This document shows, piece after piece, positions 45,900 through 55,061 of a stretch of 64,000 bases of DNA. Position numbers and translations under genes: made by a program. The notes below the pieces were generated by a model. That model saw nothing but the letters and a program-made list of their open reading frames with translations, was not told the origin of the DNA and did no database searches. Within the stretch, counting starts at the first letter, position 1. Every line of letters starts with the position of its first letter. Origin of the DNA: Buttiauxella sp965119215 (GTDB lineage: Bacteria > Pseudomonadota > Gammaproteobacteria > Enterobacterales > Enterobacteriaceae); NCBI GenBank assembly GCA_965119215.1, contig CBCPKK010000021.1, forward strand, positions 62,001 to 126,000, read 5' to 3'.

Positions 45900-46667
45900 T
45901 TATGCCTCTCCCAGATAGGCGCGGATTACGTCAGGGTTATTGCGGATTTGCTCCGGCGTGCCGTTTGCCAACGGTGTTCCCTGGTTCACAACGTAGATCC
46001 GGTCAGAAATGCCCATCACCAGTTTCATGTCATGCTCGATTAACAGCACGGTGGTGTTGTGATGGTTGCGCAGCTCCATGATCAGTTCATCAAGCTCATG
46101 CGTTTCTTTCGGGTTAAGGCCAGCGGCCGGTTCGTCCAGCATCAGAATTTCTGGCTGAGTTACCATGCAGCGTGCGATTTCAAGGCGGCGTTGATCGCCA
46201 TATGCCAGGTTACTCGCCTGACGGTTAGCCTGCTCAAGCAGCCCAATACGGTCAAGCCAGATAGCGGCGCGGTCGAGCGCTTCGCTTTGCGAGCGACGAA
46301 AAGCAGGGGTTTTCAGCAAGCCTGAGAACACACCCGTTTTCAGCTGCATATGCTGAGCGACTAACAGGTTTTCAATGACCGTCATTTCACGGAACAAACG
46401 CACGTGCTGGAAAGTACGCACCACGCCCATACGCGCAATTTGTTGCCCCGGCAGCCCTTCCAGGTGCTGGTCACGCAACATAATCGTGCCGCCCGTCGGC
46501 TTATAAAAACCGGTCAGGCAGTTAAATACGGTGGTTTTACCCGCGCCGTTTGGGCCGATTAACGAAACAATTTCTTGGGGATGCAGTTCCAGAGAAACAT
46601 TGTTTACGGCGAGCAGGCCGCCGAAACGCATCATCAGGCCGTTTACGGATAACAATGGCTGACTCAT
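45900..46667 (-). CDS. livG: Branched-chain amino acid ABC transporter ATPase LivG
   Basis: A 255-residue ATPase with Walker A GPNGAGKT (38-45), the long LivG-type insert after it, signature region NLAYGDQRRLEIAR and Walker B LMLDEPAAGLNP. Most relatives have Q where this has D in YGDQ. The start MSQPLLS at 46667 is conserved; the 29 open codons upstream lie within livM and are discarded. It overlaps livM by 4 bases. Confidence 0.97.
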   Translation of the reverse strand: MSQPLLSVNGLMMRFGGLLAVNNVSLELHPQEIVSLIGPNGAGKTTVFNCLTGFYKPTGGTIMLRDQHLEGLPGQQIARMGVVRTFQHVRLFREMTVIENLLVAQHMQLKTGVFSGLLKTPAFRRSQSEALDRAAIWLDRIGLLEQANRQASNLAYGDQRRLEIARCMVTQPEILMLDEPAAGLNPKETHELDELIMELRNHHNTTVLLIEHDMKLVMGISDRIYVVNQGTPLANGTPEQIRNNPDVIRAYLGEA

Positions 46668-47950
46668 GCCTGCTCTCCTTTGACTTGTTCCACTTGCTCT
46701 TTTTTGAGCTTCAACTGAGGGCGCGTCATTGGCAGCAAGCCTTGTGGACGCCAAATCATCATCAGCACCATCAGGCCACCCAGCATCAACATGCTGTATT
46801 CGTTCAGGTCACGCATCAGTTCACGTGACACCACCAGCAGAACTGCGGCGAGGATAACGGCAAACTGCGAGCCCATACCTCCCAGTACCACAATCGCCAG
46901 CACAAAGGCCGATTCGGCAAAGGTGAACGATTCCGGGCTCACAAAGCCCTGGCGAGCAGCAAACAGCGTTCCGGCGAAACCGGCAAACGCGGCGCTGATA
47001 GTAAATGCAGTCAGTTTGATGCGAGTTGGGTTCAGACCCAGTGAGCGGCAGGCGATTTCATCTTCACGCAACGCTTCCCACGCACGGCCGAGCGGCATAC
47101 GCAGCAGTCGGTTAATCACAAACAGCGAAAACACCACCAGCAACAGCGCAACGAGGTACAGGAAGATAACCCTGTCGCCGGGGTTATAGGCGATGTTAAA
47201 GAAGTTGCTGAAGGTATCCCAACCCCCTTCACGCGCGCTACGGCTAAACTCCAGACCGAACAGCGTAGGTTTTGGGATCTGGCTGATACCGTTCGGGCCA
47301 CCGGTAATTTCGGTGTTGTTCAGCAGCAGAATACGGACAATTTCACCGAAGCCCAGCGTCACAATTGCAAGGTAGTCACCCCGCAGTCGCAGCACCGGGA
47401 AGCCCAGCAGGAAACCTGCCGCCGCAGAAACCAGGCCTGCGATTGGCAAACACGTCCAGAATCCGAGGCCGTAATAGTGGTTCAGTAACGCAAAGGTATA
47501 AGCGCCGATAGCATAAAAACCACCGTAGCCCAGAACCAGCAAGCCAGACAAACCCACAACCACGTTCAGACCGAGGCCGAGAATAATGTAGATCATCGTC
47601 AGCGTGGCGATATCCACCGTACCGCGTGAAACCACGAACGGCCACGCAACGGCGAGCACCAGCAATGCCGCCAGAAACAGTTTTTGTTTTGGCGTAGAAC
47701 CGTCAAGCGCAGGCAAAACAAACTTCGGCCCGGAGACTTTTTTCATGCCTTTCTGGAATGCAGGACGCAATAACTGGAAGACAAAAACGATCGCCGTACC
47801 AATCAGAACCCATTCCCAGCGCACGGTTTCCGCGCTGTGTACCACAAGTTTCGTCCCGTCGAGGCTGAGCTGAACGCCCATAAATACGCCCGCCAGTACG
47901 AAGAACATGACCGCCGAAAGTGCTGCAAAGACAACATGCATCGGTTTCAT
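46664..47950 (-). CDS. livM: Branched-chain amino acid ABC transporter permease LivM
   Basis: A 428-residue permease (E. coli 425) with about ten membrane helices. It has a longer N terminus than LivH, then the core IILGLGLNVVVGLSGLLVLG and the ATPase-contact loop GRAWEALREDEIACRSLGLN. Overlaps of 4 bases at both ends tie it to livH and livG. Confidence 0.98.
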   Translation of the reverse strand: MKPMHVVFAALSAVMFFVLAGVFMGVQLSLDGTKLVVHSAETVRWEWVLIGTAIVFVFQLLRPAFQKGMKKVSGPKFVLPALDGSTPKQKLFLAALLVLAVAWPFVVSRGTVDIATLTMIYIILGLGLNVVVGLSGLLVLGYGGFYAIGAYTFALLNHYYGLGFWTCLPIAGLVSAAAGFLLGFPVLRLRGDYLAIVTLGFGEIVRILLLNNTEITGGPNGISQIPKPTLFGLEFSRSAREGGWDTFSNFFNIAYNPGDRVIFLYLVALLLVVFSLFVINRLLRMPLGRAWEALREDEIACRSLGLNPTRIKLTAFTISAAFAGFAGTLFAARQGFVSPESFTFAESAFVLAIVVLGGMGSQFAVILAAVLLVVSRELMRDLNEYSMLMLGGLMVLMMIWRPQGLLPMTRPQLKLKKEQVEQVKGEQA

Positions 47951-48873
47951 ACTTTTTCTACCTCCGGACGGCCCAGGATACCCGTTGGCATAACCAACAG
48001 AACCACGATGAGCAGTGCAAAGGAGACAACATCTTTATATTCAGTGCTCAGATACGCTGAGGTCAGCGCTTCTGCCACACCTAAAATCAAGCCGCCAATC
48101 ATCGCACCAGGAATACTGCCGATACCGCCAAGAACCGCTGCGGTGAAGGCTTTCATCCCGGCCATAAAGCCGATGTACGGGTTGATTACGCCGTAGAATT
48201 GGCCGAGCAACACGCCCGCAACCGCGGCCATTGCCGCACCAATCACGAACGTCAGAGAGATAACACGGTCAGTGTTGATCCCGAGCAGGCTCGCCATTTT
48301 CAAATCTTCTGCACACGCACGGCAGGCACGGCCCATGCGGGAATAGCGGATAAACAGCGTCAACGCCAGCATCGCAATGAACGTCACAACCCAAATAACG
48401 AGCTGCATGGTGGTGATAGTTGCGGTGAAGTTATCACTCGCCCCAACAATCCACTGGCCGTTAAACAGGCTTGGCAGCGCGATATCGCGTGAGCCTTCGG
48501 TGAGGCTGACGTAGTTTTGCAAGAAGATGGACATCCCGATGGCAGAGATCAGTGCAATCAGACGCTTAGAATTACGCACCGGCTTATAAGCGACGCGCTC
48601 GATGCTCCAGCCATAGGCGCTGGCAATAACAATCGCACCGATGAAACCCGCCCCGACCAGCATCCAGCCTGCATCAATGCCCATCATCATCAGTGCTGCG
48701 ATGATCATAAACGAGACATAGCTGCCGATCATGTACACCTCGCCGTGGGCGAAGTTGATCATGCCGATAATGCCGTAAACCATGGTGTAACCGATGGCAA
48801 TCAGCGCGTAAGTACTGCCCAGCGTGACGCCGTTAAACATCTGTTGCAGGAAGTAGAGGAACTGCTCGGACAT
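47947..48873 (-). CDS. livH: Branched-chain amino acid ABC transporter permease LivH
   Basis: A 308-residue permease (equal to E. coli) with about eight helices. Conserved features include LGSTYALIAIGYTMVYGIIG and the loop GRACRACAEDLKMASLLGIN. It pairs with LivM to form the channel fed by LivJ or LivK. 74 bp with a hairpin separate it from livK. Confidence 0.98.
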   Translation of the reverse strand: MSEQFLYFLQQMFNGVTLGSTYALIAIGYTMVYGIIGMINFAHGEVYMIGSYVSFMIIAALMMMGIDAGWMLVGAGFIGAIVIASAYGWSIERVAYKPVRNSKRLIALISAIGMSIFLQNYVSLTEGSRDIALPSLFNGQWIVGASDNFTATITTMQLVIWVVTFIAMLALTLFIRYSRMGRACRACAEDLKMASLLGINTDRVISLTFVIGAAMAAVAGVLLGQFYGVINPYIGFMAGMKAFTAAVLGGIGSIPGAMIGGLILGVAEALTSAYLSTEYKDVVSFALLIVVLLVMPTGILGRPEVEKV

Positions 48874-48892
48874 ACAATAACCTTATTTATTC

Positions 48893-48920
48893 CTTCTCCG
48901 ACGCATAGCCGCCGGAGAAG
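48893..48920 (-). repeat. Intercistronic hairpin between livK and livH
   Basis: CTTCTCCG (48893-48900) and CGGAGAAG (48913-48920) form an 8-bp stem with a 12-base loop, without a T-run. It may stabilise the livK mRNA end or partly stop transcription, keeping the binding protein in excess of the permease. Confidence 0.5.
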
Positions 48921-48947
48921 TAGGATGATCCAGAATTGCCGGTCTGT

Positions 48948-50057
48948 TTATTTCGCCACAGAGGACGAACCGTCGGCATGCCACTGGAAGACACCAAAAT
49001 CAAATCCCTTCAGATCGCCTTTCTCATCCCAGTTCAGCGGCCCAATCACGGTTTTTGCACCGTTTGCTTTCAAGTCTTTAATTAAATCAGCTGGTTCAGC
49101 GCTACCAGTGCGTTCAAGCGCAGTTGCCAGAGATTGCACGGCTGCGTAAGTGATCCAGACATATGGGCCACTTGGATCTTTCTTCTCCGCTTTCAGTTCG
49201 TCTACGATAGCTTTGTTCGTAGGGTCCTGGTCATAGCGTTTTGGCATAGTCACTAACATACCTTCGCCCGCCGCACCCGCAATGTTGGACAGCGATGCGT
49301 TACCGACACCTTCCGGGCCCATGAACTGAGTTTTCAGACCAACAGCACGCGCCTGGCGCAGGATCTGACCCATTTCTGGGTAGTAACCGCCGTAGTAAAC
49401 GAAGTCGATGTTTTCTTTCTGCAGACGCGCAACCAGCGTGGAGAAGTCTTTGTCGCCTGCGGTGATGCCGTCGAAGAAGACGATGTTCGCGCCCGCTTTT
49501 TTCAGGCCGTCTTGTACAGAACGCGCCAGACCTTCACCGTATTGCTGTTTGTCATGAATGATAGCGATACGCTGCGGTTTAACAGTTTCGAGAATGTATT
49601 TTGAAGCCGTTGGGCCCTGGGAAGAATCCAGGCCAGCGGTACGCATAATCATTTTGTAGCCACGGCTTGTCAGCTCTGGGTTAGTGGCACCAGGGGTTAT
49701 CATCAGAATGCCTTCGTCTTCGTAGATATCAGACGCAGGCTGAGTAGAAGAAGAGCACAGGTGGCCGATAACATAGCGCACACCGTCATTAACGATTTTG
49801 TTGGCAACCGCTACCGCTTGTTTCGGGTCACAAGCATCGTCGTATTCAACCGCGACAAGTTTGTCGCCTTTGATGCCGCCTTTGGCGTTGATGTCTTTGA
49901 TTGCCTGGCGAGCACCGTTAAATTCCATGTCGCCCCACTGGGCAACCGGGCCAGACATTGCACCAACAACCGCAACTTTGATGTCTGCAGCAGTTGCCGC
50001 GTGAGACACCGCCAGCGCAATAACCCCAGCGAGTAATGTCTTCGCGTTTACTTTCAT
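48948..50057 (-). CDS. livK: Leucine-specific binding protein LivK
   Basis: The 369-residue precursor binds L-leucine in the periplasm for LivHMGF. After a signal peptide ending HAATAAD-IKVAV comes the mature type I binding fold, with Cys-containing DDACDPKQAV and HLCSSSTQPASDIYEDEGIL. Length equals E. coli. A GGGGATTTAACGA leader precedes the ATG. Its paralogue livJ lies 850 bp away; the two share most of their sequence. Confidence 0.96.
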   Translation of the reverse strand: MKVNAKTLLAGVIALAVSHAATAADIKVAVVGAMSGPVAQWGDMEFNGARQAIKDINAKGGIKGDKLVAVEYDDACDPKQAVAVANKIVNDGVRYVIGHLCSSSTQPASDIYEDEGILMITPGATNPELTSRGYKMIMRTAGLDSSQGPTASKYILETVKPQRIAIIHDKQQYGEGLARSVQDGLKKAGANIVFFDGITAGDKDFSTLVARLQKENIDFVYYGGYYPEMGQILRQARAVGLKTQFMGPEGVGNASLSNIAGAAGEGMLVTMPKRYDQDPTNKAIVDELKAEKKDPSGPYVWITYAAVQSLATALERTGSAEPADLIKDLKANGAKTVIGPLNWDEKGDLKGFDFGVFQWHADGSSSVAK

Positions 50058-50476
50058 TCGTTAAATCCCCATTTCTCGTGATTATGTGGTTTTATTATGG
50101 TCAAAAAGCACACTGTGCATTTTTTAACCTTTAACCATTTTTATGATTGTCTTTAATGGCTTAGCGCTAAAATTTACAATTTTTACGACTAAACTCTCTA
50201 TTTTTCAGGCTATTAAGCAAAGATATTATTCTGTATTTGCTTATAGTTAAACAAAAAAAAGCAGCTTTTTCAGCATAAAATAGCGATACAAAGAGCGGAA
50301 CAAATCACTATGTTTTAGGGTTTTATACTGAACAGCTTTCAATCTGACGCTGATAGAACTGGCTTATGATTTACACAGAAACTAATCACCTGGTTTATGG
50401 CAGATAAAAGATAAAGCGTCTGGCGCAAATAAATTGGTTACACTCGATGTTTTCCCGCTTTTTGGTTAGCTCGCTT
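50058..50476. other. AT-rich control region between livK and panM
   Basis: A 419-bp gap between divergent genes, rich in A/T runs. It should hold the livKHMGF promoter and leader and the panM promoter. Lrp and leucine control of liv is known in E. coli, but I could not place a single Lrp or promoter site with confidence. Confidence 0.6.
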
Positions 50477-50857
50477 ATGAAACTCACCATCATTCGTCTG
50501 TTTGAGTGTAGTGCTCAGGATGAGATCGATCTTGCTAAGATCTGGCCGGAATATTCCAGCGCCTCACTCACTCTCAATGACACGCACAGAATTTACGCCG
50601 CAAAATTTAACGACCGGTTATTGGGCGCGGTGCGCGTCACGCTTGCCGATAAGCAGGGCGCGTTGGATTCGCTACGGGTACGCGAAATCACCCGTCGTCG
50701 TGGCGTTGGGCAGTATTTAGTAGAAGAAGTGATTCGTGATAATCCAGACATCACTGGATGGTGGATGGCGGATGTGGGCGTGGAAGACCGCAGCGTGATG
50801 ACCGCGTTTATGCAGGCTTTGGGTTTTGTGGAGCAGAGTGGCGGTTGGGGGAAGTAA
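50477..50857 (+). CDS. panM: PanD maturation factor PanM
   Basis: PanM (formerly YhhK) promotes the self-cleavage of pro-PanD to active aspartate decarboxylase and senses CoA, so it tunes beta-alanine and pantothenate supply. The 126-residue GNAT-fold protein has LDSLRVREITRRRGVGQYLV as its CoA-site region. The start MKLTIIR at 50477 follows E. coli (127); ten codons upstream are open. It stands between livK and livJ on the opposite strand, as in E. coli. Confidence 0.95.
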   Translation: MKLTIIRLFECSAQDEIDLAKIWPEYSSASLTLNDTHRIYAAKFNDRLLGAVRVTLADKQGALDSLRVREITRRRGVGQYLVEEVIRDNPDITGWWMADVGVEDRSVMTAFMQALGFVEQSGGWGK

Positions 50858-50865
50858 ACTGATAG

Positions 50866-50891
50866 ATTCCCTCTCCTGCTGGAGAGGGAAT
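50866..50891. repeat. CCCTCTCC-type hairpin between panM and livJ
   Basis: ATTCCCTCTCC-tgct-GGAGAGGGAAT is a perfect 11-bp stem with a 4-base loop. It lies between the convergent stops of panM and livJ and belongs to the same group as the hairpin at 31650. Confidence 0.8.
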
Positions 50892-50904
50892 AAATTTAAA
50901 ACAA

Positions 50905-52008
50905 TTACTTAGCGTCGGTCGCTGTACCATCGGCATGCCAGGTAAACACACCAAACTCAAAGCCTTTCAGATCGCCTTTCTGATCCCAGCTCAACGGCCC
51001 CATTACGGTTTCAACTGTGCTGCCTTTCAGGTAAGTCGCGATCTTAGCAGGATCTTCTGACTGGTTCAGACCCGCTGCCAAAGATTGCAGTGCTGCGTAT
51101 GTGGTCCAGACGAATGCGCCACTTGGATCTTGTTTCTTCGCTTTGATGGCATCTACAACCGGTTTGTTCGCAGGAACCTGATCGTAGTTCTTCGGTTTAG
51201 TGACTAACAGGCCTTCAGCAGAATCGCCAGCAATGTTAGACAAAGAAACGTTCGCCACACCTTCTGGACCCATGAACTGAGTTTTCAGACCCGCAGCGCG
51301 AGACTGACGCAGGATCTGACCCATTTCTGGGTGATAGCCACCGTAGTAAACGAAGTCGATATTTTCTTTCTTCAGGCGCGCCACCAGCGTGGAGAAATCT
51401 TTCTCGCCTGCGGTGATACCGTCAAAGAACACCACATTAGCGCCACCTTTTTTCAGGCTGTCCTGAACAGAACGCGCCAGGCCTTCGCCATACTGTTGTT
51501 TGTCATGAATCACCGCGATGTTTTTCGGTTTCACATGCTCAAGGATGTATTTCGCAGCGGTTGGCCCCTGATCGGAGTCCAGGCCGGTAGTACGCATTGT
51601 CAGTTTGTAACCACGCGCTGTCAGCTCAGGAGCCGTTGCAGCAGGCGTAATCATCAGAATACCTTCGTCTTCGTAGATATCAGACGCAGGCTGAGTGGAA
51701 GAAGAACACAGGTGGCCGATAACGTATTTAATGCCATCGTTAACCACTTTGTTGGCAACCGCTACGGCTTGTTTCGGGTCACAAGCATCGTCGTATTTAG
51801 TGATTACCAGTTTGTCGCCTTTGATGCCACCTTTGGCATTAATATCAGCAACCGCTTGTTCTGCACCGGTAAATTCCTGGTCGCCATATTGTGCAACCGG
51901 GCCAGACATCGCCCCAACTACCGCGACTTTGATATCCTTAGCAAATGCTGCGTTGCTCATCGCAAGTGCAATACAACCAGCCAATAATGCTTTGCCCTTC
52001 ATTTTCAT
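50905..52008 (-). CDS. livJ: Leu/Ile/Val-binding protein LivJ
   Basis: LivJ binds leucine, isoleucine and valine and shares LivHMGF with LivK. The 367-residue precursor has a signal peptide ending NAAFA-KDIKVAV and the mature sequence is closely like LivK. The ATG at 52008 is taken because GGGGATT lies at the same distance as at livK and the length then equals E. coli (367); an ATG five codons upstream and one two codons downstream are alternatives. It has its own promoter, in the 220-bp gap after rpoH. Confidence 0.95.
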   Translation of the reverse strand: MKMKGKALLAGCIALAMSNAAFAKDIKVAVVGAMSGPVAQYGDQEFTGAEQAVADINAKGGIKGDKLVITKYDDACDPKQAVAVANKVVNDGIKYVIGHLCSSSTQPASDIYEDEGILMITPAATAPELTARGYKLTMRTTGLDSDQGPTAAKYILEHVKPKNIAVIHDKQQYGEGLARSVQDSLKKGGANVVFFDGITAGEKDFSTLVARLKKENIDFVYYGGYHPEMGQILRQSRAAGLKTQFMGPEGVANVSLSNIAGDSAEGLLVTKPKNYDQVPANKPVVDAIKAKKQDPSGAFVWTTYAALQSLAAGLNQSEDPAKIATYLKGSTVETVMGPLSWDQKGDLKGFEFGVFTWHADGTATDAK

Positions 52009-52185
52009 CCTGAGAATCCCCATTCTTGTTGTGATTGGTATTTGTTGTGTTGTTTTGGCACGTTTTATTTTTGATTTACGAATACCGCGTGTGCCTTCAC
52101 CGCATCCAGAGTTAAAAACATACCCGAATTTGCGGTTTTTGGAATAACAATTTTTTCACAAAGTGAACAGGGAAGTGACAGGCAT

Positions 52186-52215
52186 AAAAAAACCGCCCCG
52201 AAAGGCGGTTTTTTT
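52186..52215 (-). terminator. Bidirectional-type terminator after rpoH
   Basis: AAAAAAACCGCC-ccgaaa-GGCGGTTTTTTT has T-runs on both strands. It follows the rpoH stop by 15 bp. Confidence 0.92.
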
Positions 52216-52230
52216 GTCTAACTGAATAAC

Positions 52231-53085
52231 TTACGCTTCGATTGCCATGCGCAGTTTTTTCATCGCGTTCTTTTCAAGCTGACGTACACGTTCAGCGGAA
52301 ACGCCGTAGCGGTCGGCCAATTCTTGCAGCGTGCTCTTGTTGTCTTCGTCGAGCCAGCGTGCGCGGATAATATCCTGGCTACGCTCGTCCAGACCCAACA
52401 TGGCGTCGCTGAGTTTATCAGCCGCGTGCGATTCCCAGTTGTCGTCTTCAATGCCATCGGCAAAGTTAGAAGACTTATCCTGCAAGAACAGCACTGGAGC
52501 CATTGGCGCGCTGTCTGAATCGTCGTCGTTGCCCATGTCAAACGTCATGTCCTGCGCCGCCATGCGAGATTCCATCTCACGGACATCTTTGCTGGAAACA
52601 CCCAGCTCGTTGGCGACCATTTCAACTTCGTCCTGGTTGAACCAACCCAGACGCTGTTTGGCTTTACGCAGGTTAAAGAACAACTTACGTTGTGCTTTAG
52701 TGGTTGCCACTTTCACAATACGCCAGTTACGCAGAACGTATTCGTGAATTTCAGCTTTGATCCAGTGCACGGCGAACGACACCAGACGGACACCCACTTC
52801 CGGGTTAAAGCGGCGCACAGCCTTCATCAGGCCGATGTTACCTTCCTGAATTAAGTCAGCCTGCGGCAAGCCATAGCCCGAGTAATTACGAGCGATATGA
52901 ACAACAAAGCGCAGGTGTGACAGGATCAGCCTTTTCGCTGCTTCCAGATCGCCCTGGTAATGCAGCTTTTCAGCCAGCTCCTTCTCTTCCTCAGCCGTCA
53001 ACATCGGCCAGGAGTTAGCGGCCCGGATATAAGATTCCAGGTTACCAACAGGGGCTAAAGCTAAATTTTGCATTTCTTTGGTCAT
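52231..53085 (-). CDS. rpoH: Heat-shock sigma factor RpoH (sigma-32)
   Basis: RpoH directs RNA polymerase to heat-shock promoters. The 284-residue protein (equal to E. coli) has region 2 (NYSGYGLPQADLIQEGNIGLMKAV), the RpoH box QRKLFFNLRK near residue 132 and region 4.2 with the helix-turn-helix LQELADRYGVSAERVRQLE. The first codons include AAATGCAAAATTTAGC, the stretch that in E. coli pairs with downstream mRNA to form the RNA thermometer. A sigma-E promoter upstream is conserved. Confidence 0.98.
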   Translation of the reverse strand: MTKEMQNLALAPVGNLESYIRAANSWPMLTAEEEKELAEKLHYQGDLEAAKRLILSHLRFVVHIARNYSGYGLPQADLIQEGNIGLMKAVRRFNPEVGVRLVSFAVHWIKAEIHEYVLRNWRIVKVATTKAQRKLFFNLRKAKQRLGWFNQDEVEMVANELGVSSKDVREMESRMAAQDMTFDMGNDDDSDSAPMAPVLFLQDKSSNFADGIEDDNWESHAADKLSDAMLGLDERSQDIIRARWLDEDNKSTLQELADRYGVSAERVRQLEKNAMKKLRMAIEA

Positions 53086-53178
53086 TCAAACCCTCTCTTA
53101 GAAACTAACGTACAGGTTGCTACAACATGCTGCACCTGACTCCACGTCAAGCGCCAAACCGTACCATTCACAGTAAAC

Positions 53179-53205
53179 TCAGACAGTGATGTTAGCCACA
53201 AGTTC
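53179..53205 (-). promoter_or_regulatory. Sigma-E promoter of rpoH (P3-like)
   Basis: On the minus strand GAACTT is followed 15 bp later by GTCTGA, the arrangement of the E. coli rpoH P3 promoter used by sigma-E at extreme heat. It lies about 95-120 bp before the rpoH ATG. A DnaA-box-like ATATGCACA lies just upstream (about 53217-53225). Confidence 0.75.
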
Positions 53206-53342
53206 ACTGTAAAGCTGTGCATATATTACACACAAAATGTGACAGAGCTATGAAACTGGGCAGGAGAAACACAAACCGAAGTGGGAGCGTGTCCCCTGCT
53301 GACGGGTACTTCGTAGCAGGGAACAAGTATACCAAAAAATTT

Positions 53343-54398
53343 TTACTCTGGGGTAAAACGACGTAAATGTTGTACCGTTGCGATCCACGCTGCCAGCCAG
53401 CCGCTCATGGAGGCAACCAGCAGCAACAGCAGACATTCGTCGAAACCTAAGCCAGTAAGATCGAACTTAGTACCGAACACTTGCGCCACTTCGGTAACCG
53501 CTGACGACAAACGCCAGACCAGGATTTCGGTAAGAATCAGCGACAAGAACGCACCGCTAAAACCTAACAACGCACCGCCATATAAGAACGGGCGCAGGAT
53601 GAATCCATCTGTGGCACCAATCAGCTTCTGCACGTTGATGGTGTCGCGACGGGCAAAGATGCTCAGGCGCACGCTGTTACCAATAACCAGGAACACGGCG
53701 GCAACCATCAGTACGCCAATCATCGCAGCAACACGGCCAACCAGACCAGTCAGCGACGCAAGACGCGCAAACCAGCTGTCGTCCATGCGCACTTCATCGA
53801 CACCATGAATACGCGCCACGCGGTCACGTAAGGTATTCAGATGGTCTGTGCTCTGGAAGTCCAGTTTCGGATTAACCACGGCAACCGCAGGCAGCGGGTT
53901 TTCTTCCAGCATATCCAGCGCACCACCAAAACCAGACCAGTTACGGAACTCGCCCAGCGCTTCGTCACGCGAAAGATAGTTAACTTTGTCGACGCCCTCT
54001 TCCGCCTGAATCGCGCCCACCACTTGCTGCGCGGCGTTATCGTCCAGCGCTTTATCGAGATAAACGGTGATTTGCGGAGATGGGTAATACTGGGTAGCGG
54101 CCTGATTGACGTTCTTGTAAACCATGTAGCACACGCTTGGCAGCGTCAGTGAAATGGCGATAACCATCACTGTCAGAAATGTGGCTAAAGGTTTGCTGCG
54201 TAAATCTTGTAAAGCGCCCTGCCAGGCATAGCGGAACTGCTCATTCACGCCGCCTTTCAGAGATTTGCTTTTTGATTGAGGCCCTTTGCTGCGTTTTTTC
54301 ACCGAGCGGCCTAAATCCCCTAACTTATTCAGCGAGTTGATTTTATCCAGCTTGTTGCTAAAACGCTTTATTTGATTGAGCGCGCTGCGTTTATTCAC
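53343..54398 (-). CDS. ftsX: Cell division protein FtsX
   Basis: FtsX is the membrane part of the FtsEX complex, which controls septal peptidoglycan hydrolysis through EnvC. The 351-residue protein has a basic cytosolic N terminus, four helices (first: FLTVMVIAISLTLPSVCYMV), and a periplasmic loop between helices 1 and 2 that binds EnvC. The start is GTG at 54398: VNKR aligns with E. coli MNKR and GGAGG lies 8 bases upstream. It overlaps ftsE by 8 bases. The N-terminal tail (about 60 residues) differs from E. coli, while the rest is well conserved. Confidence 0.95.
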   Translation of the reverse strand: MNKRSALNQIKRFSNKLDKINSLNKLGDLGRSVKKRSKGPQSKSKSLKGGVNEQFRYAWQGALQDLRSKPLATFLTVMVIAISLTLPSVCYMVYKNVNQAATQYYPSPQITVYLDKALDDNAAQQVVGAIQAEEGVDKVNYLSRDEALGEFRNWSGFGGALDMLEENPLPAVAVVNPKLDFQSTDHLNTLRDRVARIHGVDEVRMDDSWFARLASLTGLVGRVAAMIGVLMVAAVFLVIGNSVRLSIFARRDTINVQKLIGATDGFILRPFLYGGALLGFSGAFLSLILTEILVWRLSSAVTEVAQVFGTKFDLTGLGFDECLLLLLVASMSGWLAAWIATVQHLRRFTPE

Positions 54399-55059
54399 CT
54401 GCCAGGCCTCCATGCAAATGGCCGTCACTTAACGTCAACATGCGATAATTACGGCGGGATATCAGCCCTATGTCATGCGTCGCCATCAGAACGGTGACAC
54501 CCACGCGGTTAAATTCCTCGAACAGACGCAAAATCCCTTCCGAGAGCGCATCATCAAGGTTACCGGTTGGTTCATCCGCCAGAAGAACAGCGGGTTTATT
54601 TACCACCGCCCGGGCGATACCCACACGTTGCTGTTCCCCGCCGGAAAGTTGAATCGGGAGATTCTTCGCTTTATCCAGCAGACCCACTTTATCGAGTGCC
54701 GCAGACACGCGGCGGCGAATATCTTCACCGCTGGCACCCGCAATGATCAGCGGGATTGCCACGTTGTCGTACACGGTTCTGTCCATCAACAAATGGTGAT
54801 CCTGGAAGATCATACCAATCTGACGGCGCAAAAACGGCACTTCGCGGCTTTTGAGGCGGCTAATGTCATGGCCGCCGAAAGCGATCTTTCCGGCACTTGG
54901 CCGTTCAATACCGCAGATAAGCTTGAGCAGGGTACTTTTCCCCGCGCCAGAGTGGCCGGTCAGAAAAGCCATCTCGCCAGGTTGCATGTGGAAGGTGACT
55001 CCCTGCAACGCTTGTCTCCCACCGAGATAGGCCTTACTAACGTGTTCAAAGCGAATCAT
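54391..55059 (-). CDS. ftsE: Cell division ATPase FtsE
   Basis: FtsE is the ATPase that drives FtsX. The 222-residue protein has Walker A GHSGAGKS (35-42), signature LSGGEQQR and Walker B VLLADEPTGNLD. Length equals E. coli. It begins 2 bp after ftsY and shares 8 bases with ftsX. Confidence 0.98.
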   Translation of the reverse strand: MIRFEHVSKAYLGGRQALQGVTFHMQPGEMAFLTGHSGAGKSTLLKLICGIERPSAGKIAFGGHDISRLKSREVPFLRRQIGMIFQDHHLLMDRTVYDNVAIPLIIAGASGEDIRRRVSAALDKVGLLDKAKNLPIQLSGGEQQRVGIARAVVNKPAVLLADEPTGNLDDALSEGILRLFEEFNRVGVTVLMATHDIGLISRRNYRMLTLSDGHLHGGLAGE

Positions 55060-55061
55060 GG

